46,057 nt of DNA from an uncultured Alphaproteobacteria bacterium (lineage in GTDB: Bacteria > Pseudomonadota > Alphaproteobacteria > Rhizobiales > Aestuariivirgaceae): the NCBI GenBank assembly GCA_945957365.1, contig CAMFKI010000027.1:1-46057 (forward strand). The letters are read 5' to 3'. The translations under genes and the position numbers were made by a program. Position 1 is the first letter of the stretch, and every line of letters begins with the position of its first letter. Below are positions 23,641 through 33,441 of the stretch, piece after piece. Below the pieces are notes generated by a model. It worked only from the letters and a program-made list of their open reading frames with translations, had not been told where the DNA came from and did no database searches.

Positions 23641-24398
23641 TGGAAAGAGTCCATCACGTAGTCGGGTTGGGGTGAGAGCGTTGCGGGGTCATGGCCTGCC
23701 GACACGCCCTGCAGCACGAGAAGGGTGGAGAAGCCGGCGGCGCGGCCGCCCGCAACGTCATGCTCGGCGCTGTCGCCGATGCACAGGATGCGCTGCGGGT
23801 TGCCGATGAGGCGCGCGGCTTCCCGGTAGATGCCGGGATAGGGCTTGCCGATCCAGGTCACCTGGCCGCCCATCTCGTCATAGAGAGCGGCGATGGCGCC
23901 GGGCGCGGGCAGGAGGCCCTGCGGCGTGAGCATCAGCTTGTCGGGGTTGCAGCAGAGGGCGGGGAGCGTCACGCCCTCGAGGCGGCGGCGGTAATCTTCG
24001 AGCGAGGTCTTCGGCGCATTGGAGCCCAAGATGAGGATGATCTCGGCGTCGCGCGGATCGCTGACGAAGTCGATATCGTCGAAGCCATAGTCCTCGCCGT
24101 CCTTGCCGATGAGGAAGGCACGCTTCGCGGTGAGGCCGGAGAAGGCGACCTCGCCGGAGCTTATCGCGTCGACGAAATGCTCGCGCGGCACGCCCATCTT
24201 GACGAGACGCTCGCGGTTGGCCTGCGCGCGCTTGCCGGAATTGGTCATGACTGCGACGGGGATGCCGAGCGCCTTCAGTTCGCTCAGTACACGGAGCGTT
24301 CCCGGATAGAGTGTCTGGCCGTCGTGGATCACGCCGAACTGGTCGATCAGCATGCCGTCGAAGCGGGATGCGATCTCGTGCAGGCCCTCAATTCGCAT
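23634..24398 (-). CDS. HAD-IIA family sugar-phosphatase-like protein (TIGR01459 type)
   Basis: 254 aa. HAD motif I is IDQFGVIHDG with nucleophile Asp19. The second Asp of the usual DxDG is replaced by Phe21, as in the TIGR01459 group (DxWGVxHxG), so this is a family trait rather than damage. Motif II is MTNSGKR, motif III includes GKPYPGIY and motif IV is CIGDSAEHDVAGG. The family probably removes phosphate from small sugar or polyol phosphates, but no member's physiological substrate is well established. It may dispose of dead-end phosphorylated by-products of the pathway. It overlaps the kinase upstream by 11 bp and the aldolase downstream by 7 bp. Confidence 0.85.
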   Translation of the reverse strand: MRIEGLHEIASRFDGMLIDQFGVIHDGQTLYPGTLRVLSELKALGIPVAVMTNSGKRAQANRERLVKMGVPREHFVDAISSGEVAFSGLTAKRAFLIGKDGEDYGFDDIDFVSDPRDAEIILILGSNAPKTSLEDYRRRLEGVTLPALCCNPDKLMLTPQGLLPAPGAIAALYDEMGGQVTWIGKPYPGIYREAARLIGNPQRILCIGDSAEHDVAGGRAAGFSTLLVLQGVSAGHDPATLSPQPDYVMDSFQW

Positions 24399-25653
24399 GG
24401 CCAATGCCTCGCCAGGCCAGGCGCGCGGTGCCGACGGCGGCGTGCTCGCTGAGGGATGGTTTTTCCGGCACGCCGAGCGCCGTGAGCCGCATCGCCGACC
24501 ACGCGGCATTGGCGGAACCGCCACCTGCGGTGCGGATGCTGGCGAGCTTCGAGGCGCCGAGTTCACCGAGCTTGGCATAGGCCTCCGCCTCGATGCGGGC
24601 GATGCCTTCGAGCATGCCCTGGAAAAACACGCGGTCGTCGGAAGGCCGCGGCGCGAGGCGCGGGGGCAAGTTCGGATCGTTGACGGGGAAGCGCTCTCCG
24701 GGCTTGGGCAGCGGGTAATAATCGAGGCCGGTGGGCTGATCGGGAAGGAGCAGCGGGGTGAGCTGCTCGATGTCGTCCTTCGTGAAATACGCGCCGATGG
24801 CCGCCCCGCCGGTGTTCGACGCGCCGCCCGCCAGCCATTGCTCGCCGATGCGGTGGCTGTAGATGCCGAAGTCCGGCGCGAAGACCGGCGTCTCGGAGAG
24901 CAGCTTGAGCGTGAGCGTGGTGCCGAGCGAGGTGACGCCGTCGCCCGGTTCGCTCGCGCCCGACGCGAGGAAGGCGGCGCAGCCGTCGGTGGTGCCGGCG
25001 ACGATGGCGGTGGTGTCCGGCAAGCCGAGCTGTGCTGCGATCTCCGCCGAGATGTTGCCGATCCTGGTGCCGGCTGGGAGGACGGTGGGGAAATGTGCCA
25101 GGTCGAAGCCCGTCTTCGTGATCCACTGCGGCCAGGTGCGGGTGATGGGGTCGTAGCCGGACTTGAGGGCGTTGTTCTCGTCGGTGACATCGTAGCGGCC
25201 CGAGAGCCTGGCCGATATCCAGTCCGCCTGATGGAGGATGCGGGTGCCCTTGCCGACGAGTTCCATGGCGCGGGCCAAGGGCGAGGTGGAGCCCAGGGCC
25301 GCCGTGTCGCGGGGTGCGACGGCGGCGATCTTCGCAAGGTTCTCGATGCCGCCAACGTCGTTGTACATCGAGCCGAGGCTCGCCGGCGTGCCGTCGGCAT
25401 CGATGGCGAGGATGGTGCCCGAGGTGCCGTCGACGGCGATCGCCCGCACGGTGAGATGATCGAGATTCAGCCCCGCGAAGGCGGCGAGCATCGCGTTCCA
25501 CCAGATCTGCGGGTCCTGCCAGGCGCGGCCGAAATCGGTGAGGGGGGCGATGATGGGGGCGGACGCCATGGCCTTGAGTGCGTTGCCCCCGTCGGTGGCG
25601 GCGATGCGCACGCCCGATGTGCCGATGTCGATGCCGAGGACGACGTCCGTCAT
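24388..25653 (-). CDS. FGGY-family carbohydrate kinase (ribulokinase-like)
   Basis: 421 aa. The N-terminal ATP-binding domain begins GIDIGTSGVRIAATD and has AVDGTSGTILAID. The second domain has GTTDGCAAF, TSLGTTLTLK and the C-terminal TAGGGSANAAW. It is shorter than xylulokinases (about 490 aa) and is similar in length and motif spacing to the D-ribulose kinase group of cyanobacteria and plants. It phosphorylates a keto-sugar or polyol; the exact substrate is unknown. Its ATG overlaps the SorC-regulator stop as ATGA. It is one of three FGGY kinases in 15 kb, and the three are not close to each other in sequence. Confidence 0.85.
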   Translation of the reverse strand: MTDVVLGIDIGTSGVRIAATDGGNALKAMASAPIIAPLTDFGRAWQDPQIWWNAMLAAFAGLNLDHLTVRAIAVDGTSGTILAIDADGTPASLGSMYNDVGGIENLAKIAAVAPRDTAALGSTSPLARAMELVGKGTRILHQADWISARLSGRYDVTDENNALKSGYDPITRTWPQWITKTGFDLAHFPTVLPAGTRIGNISAEIAAQLGLPDTTAIVAGTTDGCAAFLASGASEPGDGVTSLGTTLTLKLLSETPVFAPDFGIYSHRIGEQWLAGGASNTGGAAIGAYFTKDDIEQLTPLLLPDQPTGLDYYPLPKPGERFPVNDPNLPPRLAPRPSDDRVFFQGMLEGIARIEAEAYAKLGELGASKLASIRTAGGGSANAAWSAMRLTALGVPEKPSLSEHAAVGTARLAWRGIGHAN

Positions 25654-26657
25654 GTCCGTTCCATGGCGAGGATGGAGTGGGCGGTCTGCTCATCCGTGAT
25701 GATGACGTCGCACATGCCGCCCTTGAGCACGCCCCGCAGGCCCTGCGCCTTGGTCTTGCCGCCCGACGCGATCATGACGCAGGGAATGTCCATCAGCTTC
25801 TCGGGCGACAGCGCCACGACGCGCTGGTTGAGCGGGTGGTCGACGATGCGGCCTTCGCGGTCGATCCAGTGGGCGGAAATATCGCCCACCGCACCGGCCT
25901 CGGTGAGCGAGTCGACATCGGCGCGGGTGACGAGGCCGACGCGCGTCATGGTGCAGGTGGGGGTGAGTTCGCCGACCGAGAGGAAGGCGAGGTCGACTTT
26001 CGCGCCGCGCTCGAAGATCTCGTGCAGCATGGGCTGGGCCATGAGCAGGTCGCGCGTCGACTGCGTGTCGGTGAGCGCCGGGGCGGCGACGTAATAGCAT
26101 TGCGCGCCGACGAGGTCGGCCAGGTGCGAGGCCGTTTCGTGCGGGTTCATGGCCGAGCCACGGGTCAGTCCGCCCAGCAGCGAGACGACGGAGAGATGGC
26201 TCAGCTGGCGGCGCGGCACCGACTGGATGGAGAGCCTGAGCGTGCGGCCCCAGCCGACACCGACCGACATGCCGTCCTTCAGCCGCGCCGACAAGGCAGC
26301 GGCGGCGGCCGTGGCGATGACCTGCGGGATCAGCTCCTGGTTGGGCGGCGTCGGTACCACCACAGCGTCCTCGAGACGATATTGCTGCTTGAGCTTCTCT
26401 TCGAGTTCGACGCAGGAGGCGAGGCGTCCGGTGATGTTGATCTGCACGAGGCCGAGATCGCGTGCCTGGGCCAGCAGGCGGTTCACCCGGGTGCGGTTGA
26501 GGCCGAGCTTCTTGCCGATCTGTGCCTGGGTGAGGCCGGCGACGAAATAGAGCCAGGCAGCACGGGTGGCGAGCTGCTCCTCCGGATCCACCGAGAGGGT
26601 GACGCCAAGGGGAAGCGGCGAGTCGGGAAGCGTCTTTGTCTCACCCTCGGCCATCAT
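25650..26657 (-). CDS. SorC/DeoR-type sugar-binding transcriptional regulator
   Basis: 335 aa. The N-terminal helix-turn-helix is at about 25-60 (LTQAQIGKKLG followed by NRTRVNRLLAQA). The SorC sugar-binding domain covers about 75-330, with VGVGWGRTL, SLLGGLTRG and a C-terminal ASGGKTKAQGLRGVL phosphate-site segment. SorC-family proteins sense phosphorylated sugars or polyols; EryD, the erythritol-locus repressor, is one. Located inside the operon it presumably controls, it would create feedback. I chose the ATG at 26657 (another at 26654); longer reading upstream overlaps the dehydrogenase gene. Its stop and the kinase start overlap by 4 bp. Confidence 0.9.
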   Translation of the reverse strand: MMAEGETKTLPDSPLPLGVTLSVDPEEQLATRAAWLYFVAGLTQAQIGKKLGLNRTRVNRLLAQARDLGLVQINITGRLASCVELEEKLKQQYRLEDAVVVPTPPNQELIPQVIATAAAAALSARLKDGMSVGVGWGRTLRLSIQSVPRRQLSHLSVVSLLGGLTRGSAMNPHETASHLADLVGAQCYYVAAPALTDTQSTRDLLMAQPMLHEIFERGAKVDLAFLSVGELTPTCTMTRVGLVTRADVDSLTEAGAVGDISAHWIDREGRIVDHPLNQRVVALSPEKLMDIPCVMIASGGKTKAQGLRGVLKGGMCDVIITDEQTAHSILAMERT

Positions 26658-26661
26658 CGCC

Positions 26662-27716
26662 TCATGCGCTGCGGTGCAGGGCCGCCCAGGGAATGTCGAG
26701 CGCGATGTCATTGGTGAGCGCGTCGAGCAGTGCCGTGGTGAGCGGCAGGGACCTTGCATCGAGCGTTCCCGCCTGCATCATGGTGCGCAGCGTGGTGGCC
26801 ACGGTGACGCCCAGTTCGGCGCCCTCGATGGTGTCGCCCTTCATCGGGCCTTCCCTGGTCTGGCTGTAGGTGAAGCCGCGGCCGAGATTGTTGCCGAGGC
26901 GCGAATTGCGGCCGGCCTGGGCCGTGACATAGAGATCGCCCGCCCCCGGCATGCCCCAGACGCTCTGCTCGGTGCCACCATGGGCTGCGACCAGCACCAT
27001 CAGCTCGCGGATCGCCTGGTCGAAGATGATGGCGGCGGCATTGTGGTTGAAAGCGCGGTTCTCGGCGGCGGCCATCTTCTCGAGATGGCCCGCGGCCCAG
27101 CCGACGCCGATGGCGAAGAAGTTCTTGAAGGCGGCGCAGATCTCGACGCCGATGACGTCGGGCGACAGGCGCGGGTGATAGTAGTCCGTCTCCAGCATAT
27201 CGCAGAGCTGCTGCGCGAAGGGGAGGTCATGGGACGTGATGACGGTGCCGGTCTGGCGCCTGACGGCGAGCTCGCCCGCGATGCAGGGTCCGCCGATGGC
27301 GGCGATGGTGAGTGCGATCCCGGTGCGCCGCTTCACCTCCGATGCGACGCGGTCGGGAAGTGCGGTGAGGCGATCCGCCTCCGGGTGCATGCCCTTGGTA
27401 ATCATCACGATGGGCACGGGGGCTTTCAGCGTTTCGCACAGGCGGTCGACGGCCCAGGCGATGCCCGCCGAACTGATGCCCAGCAAAATGAGGTCGGTGT
27501 CACTGCCGAGGGCTCTCGCGAAGTCACCGTGCTGGTCAGCGCTCACGCCGTCCGGAAGCTTGACGTTCAGCTTGGGATGGCGGCCGGTGGCCTTCACGCT
27601 GTCGATGATCTCGGTGTCGAGATGGGTGCCGACGAGGCGCACGGCATGGCCTCGGTCACGCAGCGGCAGGCACATGGCAGAGCCCATGACGCCTGCGCCG
27701 AGGATGGTGACGGTGC

Positions 27717-27720
<4 letters not shown>
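26662..27720 (-). CDS. NAD(P)-dependent glycerol-3-phosphate dehydrogenase-like (GpsA family)
   Basis: 352 aa. It has an N-terminal Rossmann motif, ILGAGVMGSAM, and then the GpsA-type ITKGMHPE, IGGPCIAGEL and catalytic-lysine segment CAAFKNFFAIG. Later come GMPGAGDLYVTAQAGRNSRLG and EGAELGVTV. GpsA interconverts dihydroxyacetone phosphate and sn-glycerol-3-phosphate. The motif set is diverged from the housekeeping GpsA and the gene is locked in a catabolic operon, so it probably oxidises a glycerol phosphate or a longer polyol phosphate. It overlaps the ATPase gene by 4 bp and lies 4 bp from the SorC regulator start. Confidence 0.85.
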
Positions 27721-28769
<1,049 letters not shown>

Positions 28770-28814
28770 CTTGACTACTGCCTCGCACTTTCAACTGCAT
28801 ACATTCCACGTTCC

Positions 28815-28922
28815 CCTCCCGCTCGGGGGGAGGGGTAGGGGTGAGGGTCGTTCCCCAAACTCGAGCTTTGACAGCGGACTCGCGGTACCCCCACCCTCAA
28901 TCCCTCCCCACAAGGGGGAGGG
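28815..28922. repeat. Inverted CCCTCCC/GGGAGGG repeat inside the operon
   Basis: CCCTCCCGCTCGGGGGGAGG (28815 on) and CCCTCCCCACAAGGGGGAGG (about 28902 on) are hairpins in themselves and pair imperfectly with each other. They fill the 198-bp gap between the sn-glycerol-1-phosphate dehydrogenase and the ATPase genes, the longest gap in the operon. Confidence 0.65.
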
Positions 28923-28967
28923 AAACGGAACCCGATTTCGATTGGCCGGTCCATTTCCATACGGATC

Positions 28968-30287
28968 CTATTGTTCGTCGCGGGCGAGGAAATCGTCGAG
29001 GAGGCCAGCATCATCCGCGAGGTCGAGGAAAGACCAGCGGTTGCGCACGTCGCGGGCGAATTTCATGGCGTCGCGCCAGACCTTGCGGTCGAGGCCGAGC
29101 TCGGTCGCAGTGGTGGGGCCGCCGGCGGCGGCGAGCGTCGCCTTCATCTTGGCGGGGTCCATCAGCATGGGGCGCAGCTCCTCGCGGAGCTGGGGCCACA
29201 GGCTCGCGAGCTTGCGGTTGAAGGCTTCCGCACCCGCGCGGTCGAAGGACTTCTTCTTGGCCTCGGCATAGCACATGCGGCCGATGGCCTCGCCATAGCG
29301 CGCGACGAACTCCTTCTCCTCGATGTGGGTCGCCTTGATGAGGGGCGGCGTGTCGAGAGCCAGGAGTTCGTGGTGGAGCCGCGCGATGGCGAGCGAGGCG
29401 ACGCCCACCTGCTGGCCGTGCGTCGAGCCGGGGTGTTTCTCGCCCGCGAACATGTCGATCCAGTGCGAGACCTGGTGCTCGCCCATGGAGCCGTGATGCG
29501 ACACGCCGGTGAAGCAGACGCCGAGGCCACACAGCGTCAGGACGCGGTGCAGGTGGCCGTTGGCGGCAATGTCATGGGTCTTGAGGCCCGCCGCCGTTTC
29601 GATCATGCGCGGCTCGTCGCCGCCGATCAGCGTGTAGGGCACGCTCGAATAGAAGGTGTCGAAGAGGCGGTGCGAGGCCCACCATTCGACCTGTGCGGTC
29701 GGGCGGCAGAGCGAGTCGCCCAGGCCCGCTGCGGAGAGCCAGTGCGGTGCATTCGCCGAGACCTTGAGATCGAGGAAGATGCCGCGCGGCGCGTGCGCCG
29801 GGAGCGACGTCTTGTAGCCGTTGGCGAGCGTCACCGAGGCGGTCGACGCCGCATAGCCATTCATCGAGGCGGCGGTGCCGAAGGTTGCGTATTTCCGGCC
29901 ATCCTTGAAGGTGGCGAATTTGCAGGTGTCGGACAGCGCGCCCGAGCCGACGGCGACGAGCGCGTCGGCGTGGCGCGTCTTCTCCTGCACCATGGCGATG
30001 GTGGGCTCGTCGCAATGCGTGTTGCCGGGCAGCACCAGCTCCTCGATGGTGCCGAGGCCCTTGAGGTGCTTCGCCACGCGCTTGCCCATGGCCTCATGGG
30101 TGTTGACGTCCGAGACCACCGCGATGCGCTTGCCGAGCTTCAACGGCGCCAGCACGTCGGCCTCGCCGCCATCGAGGTCTTCCTCGATGCGGATCACCTC
30201 GAAGGGGACGGTTGCGGCCTTGCCGGTGGTCGGGTCCTGCCAGTTGCCCGCGACCACATCGCTGATCAGTTCATTCCAGTCGGTCAT
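28968..30287 (-). CDS. sn-glycerol-1-phosphate dehydrogenase (AraM/EgsA family)
   Basis: 439 aa metal-dependent dehydrogenase. It shows the family pattern throughout: VAVGSGALSDTCKF (NAD site), FGTAASMNGYAAS, AAGLGDSLCRPTAQVEWW (metal-binding Asp) and VSHHGSMGEHQVSHWID (metal-binding His). Known members interconvert dihydroxyacetone phosphate and sn-glycerol-1-phosphate: EgsA for archaeal lipids, AraM in Bacillus. In a bacterial sugar operon with kinases and aldolases it more likely oxidises a polyol phosphate to a ketose phosphate. It is at the long end for the family. Start ATG 30287 overlaps the kinase stop as ATGA; reading further upstream is inside the kinase. Confidence 0.88.
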   Translation of the reverse strand: MTDWNELISDVVAGNWQDPTTGKAATVPFEVIRIEEDLDGGEADVLAPLKLGKRIAVVSDVNTHEAMGKRVAKHLKGLGTIEELVLPGNTHCDEPTIAMVQEKTRHADALVAVGSGALSDTCKFATFKDGRKYATFGTAASMNGYAASTASVTLANGYKTSLPAHAPRGIFLDLKVSANAPHWLSAAGLGDSLCRPTAQVEWWASHRLFDTFYSSVPYTLIGGDEPRMIETAAGLKTHDIAANGHLHRVLTLCGLGVCFTGVSHHGSMGEHQVSHWIDMFAGEKHPGSTHGQQVGVASLAIARLHHELLALDTPPLIKATHIEEKEFVARYGEAIGRMCYAEAKKKSFDRAGAEAFNRKLASLWPQLREELRPMLMDPAKMKATLAAAGGPTTATELGLDRKVWRDAMKFARDVRNRWSFLDLADDAGLLDDFLARDEQ

Positions 30288-31810
30288 TTGTGTGCACTTC
30301 GTGAGAAATCGACGAGTTTCTGGTTCCAGTCGGAGAGCTTCGGCCAGAGCTCGGCATAGATGCCGAGAAGTTGCTGGTAGCGAGCTGACTCCTTCTTGCG
30401 GGGGCGGAAGGTCTTGGACGGCTTGCCCGACATGGCGGCGGAAGCCTGCGGCACGGACGTGTACCAGCCCGCACCCTTGGCGGCGGCCATGGCGGCGCCG
30501 AGGGCGGAAGCCTCCGCCGTCTCGAGGCGCTTCACCTCGCGGTTCGAGGCGTCCGCCAGGATCTGGCACCACAGGTCGGAACGCGAGCCGCCGCCGACGG
30601 CGGCGAAATGGGTGATGGGCGTGGTGGCGTCCGCGACCTGGTTGGTCATCATCGCCTGTTCCAGCGCCACACCTTCGAGCAGGGCGCGATAGACGTCGCC
30701 GCGCGAATGGTTGCCCGAGAGGCCGGCGATCACGCCGCGCGCGGCGCTATCCCAGTAGGGCGTCATCACGCCGGACCAGTAGGGCACGAGCACGAGTCCA
30801 TGGGCGCCGATGGGCGAGGCGGCGGCTTCCGCCTCGAGCGCCCTGAAGATGGCGGGGTTCTTGCCCGGGTTCACGTTGAACATGCGCTCCACCATCCAGT
30901 TGACGAGGAAGGTGCCGGTGCGGATCGCCGTCTCGAAGGAGAAGCCCTCCTCGCCCACCGCCATCATGGTGCGGAAGGACCGGTGCGCGGCATAGTGCTT
31001 GCCGTAGCTGCCGGACACCGCGGCGGTGCCGAGGTTCACATAGGCGCGGCCCGCGAGGAAGGTGTTGGCGCCGGTGCCGGCGCATTGGCCGTCGCCGCCG
31101 CCCGCGATGACAGGGGTGCCCGGTTTGAGGCCGGTGAGCCTCGCGGCTTCCGCCGTCACTTCGCCCATCACCTCGCCGGGGCGGTGGAGGCGGGGCAGTT
31201 GGTCGCGGCGCAGGCGCGCGGCCTTCAAGAGCACGTCCGACCAGTCATAGGCGCCCACGTCGAGCAGGCCCATCGGGTCGGCCGAGGCGGTGGAGGTGGC
31301 CCACTGGCCGGTGAGGAAATGGGTGAGCACGCCGTGGACTTCCGCCGTCTTGGCGGTCTTGTTCCAGACCTTCGGCATGTGGGTCGAAAGCCAGCGGCAG
31401 CGATAGAGGCAGGGCGTGACGTCGGCGGGCTTGCCGGAAATATTGTGCACGGCCTCGGCGCCGAGTTCGGCGACGATGTCCTTCACTTCCCTTTGCGCAC
31501 GCTCGTCGAGCCACAGCGTGCCGGGGCGCAGCGCTTTGCCCTTGGCGTCGAATTGCGCGAAGCTTTCGCGCTGGTTGGATATGGCGAGGCCGGCGACGCG
31601 CTGCATGTCGATCTTCTTCGACAGCTGCTTCAGCGCCTTGGTGAGGGCGCCGGTCCAGTCGGAGACTTCCTGCTCGAACCAGCCGGGATGCGGGTTCGAC
31701 AACGGAACGGGCGCACGGGTTTCCGCGACGATGCGGCCCCTGGCATCGAAGGCGATGGCCTTGGTGGCCGTGGTCGAGCTGTCGATGCCGATGACGAGAT
31801 CGGGGCGCAT
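30284..31810 (-). CDS. FGGY-family carbohydrate kinase (xylulokinase-like)
   Basis: 508 aa, a normal length for xylulokinase and glycerol kinase relatives. The N-terminus reads VIGIDSSTTATKAIAFD, followed by GTLWLDERAQ; the second domain has GGGDGQCAGTG, VNLGTAA and the C-terminal FGGY signature region AAVGGGSRSDLWCQILAD. It uses ATP to phosphorylate a sugar or polyol. Because it overlaps the sn-glycerol-1-phosphate dehydrogenase gene by 4 bp and follows the transporter genes, it is the likely first cytoplasmic step, its product going to that dehydrogenase. The substrate is not identifiable from sequence. Confidence 0.9.
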   Translation of the reverse strand: MRPDLVIGIDSSTTATKAIAFDARGRIVAETRAPVPLSNPHPGWFEQEVSDWTGALTKALKQLSKKIDMQRVAGLAISNQRESFAQFDAKGKALRPGTLWLDERAQREVKDIVAELGAEAVHNISGKPADVTPCLYRCRWLSTHMPKVWNKTAKTAEVHGVLTHFLTGQWATSTASADPMGLLDVGAYDWSDVLLKAARLRRDQLPRLHRPGEVMGEVTAEAARLTGLKPGTPVIAGGGDGQCAGTGANTFLAGRAYVNLGTAAVSGSYGKHYAAHRSFRTMMAVGEEGFSFETAIRTGTFLVNWMVERMFNVNPGKNPAIFRALEAEAAASPIGAHGLVLVPYWSGVMTPYWDSAARGVIAGLSGNHSRGDVYRALLEGVALEQAMMTNQVADATTPITHFAAVGGGSRSDLWCQILADASNREVKRLETAEASALGAAMAAAKGAGWYTSVPQASAAMSGKPSKTFRPRKKESARYQQLLGIYAELWPKLSDWNQKLVDFSRSAHK

Positions 31811-31840
31811 GGGACGGGATGCTTCTTTCAGGATGGGAAA

Positions 31841-31865
31841 CGGAGGCGGCGCGAGGCCGCCTCCG
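31841..31865 (-). terminator. Intercistronic hairpin after the binding-protein gene
   Basis: CGGAGGCGGC and GCCGCCTCCG form a perfect 10-bp stem with a 5-nt loop. On the transcribed strand it is followed by TTTCCC. It lies 11 bp after the binding-protein stop, where partial termination or 3'-end protection would raise binding-protein output over the enzymes. Confidence 0.65.
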
Positions 31866-31876
31866 CGTTGGTTGCC

Positions 31877-33397
31877 TTAGAGGCCGGCGTCGGCGACGGC
31901 GGCATCGATCGCCGCGGCGATCGTGTCCATGCACTTCTTCGGGTCGCCGCCGAAATCCTGGCCCGTCAGCAGCTTGCCGAGGTTCACCGGGATCTCGTTG
32001 TTCGAGAAGCCGGCCCACAGCGGCATGTCCGGCTCGGAGGCCATGTCGTTATCGATGATCCACTTCACCATCTCGAGGTGGCGGGTGGTGCCGGGGCCCA
32101 CCTTGGCCTTCTCGTTGACGCGCGGATCGGTGAACGACGACAGGCGCATCGGCGCGAAGCCGCCGATGAGCGTGCAGCGGGTCATCACGTCCTTCGAGCA
32201 GGCCCACTGCATGAAGATCCAGGCGGCGTCCGGGTTCTTCGAGTACTTGGACAGCGCGAGGATGGAGCCGCCCTGGTGGGCGCGGTTCGGGATTTCGCCG
32301 AAGCCCACTTCGGACGTCGGACGCAGCGGCTTGCCGGTGATCGGCTTGGCCGGCATCCACAGGCCCTGCACCTTGGAGTCCGCCGCATCGAGGCCGGGGA
32401 AGAACTCGTCCCAGGATTCGACGAGGGCGCACTGGCCGGACGCCATCATCTGGAACTGGCCGTCCCAGGTGGAGTTGAGCGATTCCGGCGGGGCGTTCTT
32501 CACCCATTCCTGATACAGCGCGAGACCGGCGACACCGGCTTCGTCGTTGCCCTTGAACTTCTTGTCCGCGCCGAAGATCGAGCCGCCGGCGTTCCACACC
32601 ATCTGGGTCCAGTCGCAGTTCAGCGAGTAGTGGCCCGACTTGGCCTGGAGGCCGGTGCCGTACATGCCATTGGCCTTCTCCGCTTCCGTGATCTTCTGGA
32701 TCGCGGCGGTGAATTCCTCCTGCGTGGTCGGCACGGCGATGCCATGCTTCTCGAGGACGTCCTTCCTGTACATCAGCATGAAGATCGGAATGTCGAAGGG
32801 AATGCCGACCCACTTGCCGTTGTAGAGGGCGAGACCGTCGACCAGCGGCTTCGAGAAGTCGTCCCAGTCGAAGTTGGGCATCGCCAGGTCGGGCTTGTCC
32901 TTGTAGTAGGCGATGGGATCATAGGTGTCCTGGGCGAAGGTGGCGACCCAGGACTGGTCGAGATAGTAGAGGTCGTAGGTGCCGAGCTGGCCCTGGACGT
33001 CCTGCGTGGCCTTGGCGAGAACCTGCTCGAGCGGAACGATCTCGACCTCGACCTCGATGCCGGTCGGATCGGTGAATTCCTTCTTGATCTTGTCGAGCAC
33101 GACGGAGGGCGGGGTTGCTTCCGAGGTGTAGCGGATCTTGGTGCCCTTGAACTTCGAGCCCACGTCCTTGAGCCAGGCGGTCATCGAGGCGTCCTGCGCC
33201 ATGGCCTCGGTGCCGATCAGGCCGAGATTGCCGCGGAAGCCGCGCTGGCTGCCGAGGAGACCCGCCGAGAAGGCCGAGAAGCCGACGCCGGCGAGTGCCA
33301 TCTTCTTCATGAAGTCGCGCTTGGTGATGCGGCGCGCGGCATAGTCGCGGGCCGTATCGGCGATGAAAGTCTTCTTGTCGTAGTCCTTGAAGCTCAT
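31877..33397 (-). CDS. Sugar/polyol ABC transporter substrate-binding protein (family 1)
   Basis: 506 aa periplasmic receptor, long for the family. The signal sequence does not begin at residue 1: some 20 polar residues precede RRITKRDFMKKMALAGVGFS, which resembles a Tat signal but with KR in place of the twin arginine. The mature domain has the family 1 layout, with YDLYYLDQSWVATFAQD, IFMLMYRKDVLEKHGI and a late GGSILALSKYSKNPDAAW. The Trp-rich pocket suits a carbohydrate or polyol ligand. Shine-Dalgarno GGGAGGA precedes the ATG. It is third in the operon, after the two permeases, and is followed by a hairpin. Confidence 0.9.
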   Translation of the reverse strand: MSFKDYDKKTFIADTARDYAARRITKRDFMKKMALAGVGFSAFSAGLLGSQRGFRGNLGLIGTEAMAQDASMTAWLKDVGSKFKGTKIRYTSEATPPSVVLDKIKKEFTDPTGIEVEVEIVPLEQVLAKATQDVQGQLGTYDLYYLDQSWVATFAQDTYDPIAYYKDKPDLAMPNFDWDDFSKPLVDGLALYNGKWVGIPFDIPIFMLMYRKDVLEKHGIAVPTTQEEFTAAIQKITEAEKANGMYGTGLQAKSGHYSLNCDWTQMVWNAGGSIFGADKKFKGNDEAGVAGLALYQEWVKNAPPESLNSTWDGQFQMMASGQCALVESWDEFFPGLDAADSKVQGLWMPAKPITGKPLRPTSEVGFGEIPNRAHQGGSILALSKYSKNPDAAWIFMQWACSKDVMTRCTLIGGFAPMRLSSFTDPRVNEKAKVGPGTTRHLEMVKWIIDNDMASEPDMPLWAGFSNNEIPVNLGKLLTGQDFGGDPKKCMDTIAAAIDAAVADAGL

Positions 33398-33441
33398 GTG
33401 AGGTCCTCCCGTTGGTTGAGCTTAGGGTTCTCGCGCGCGGA

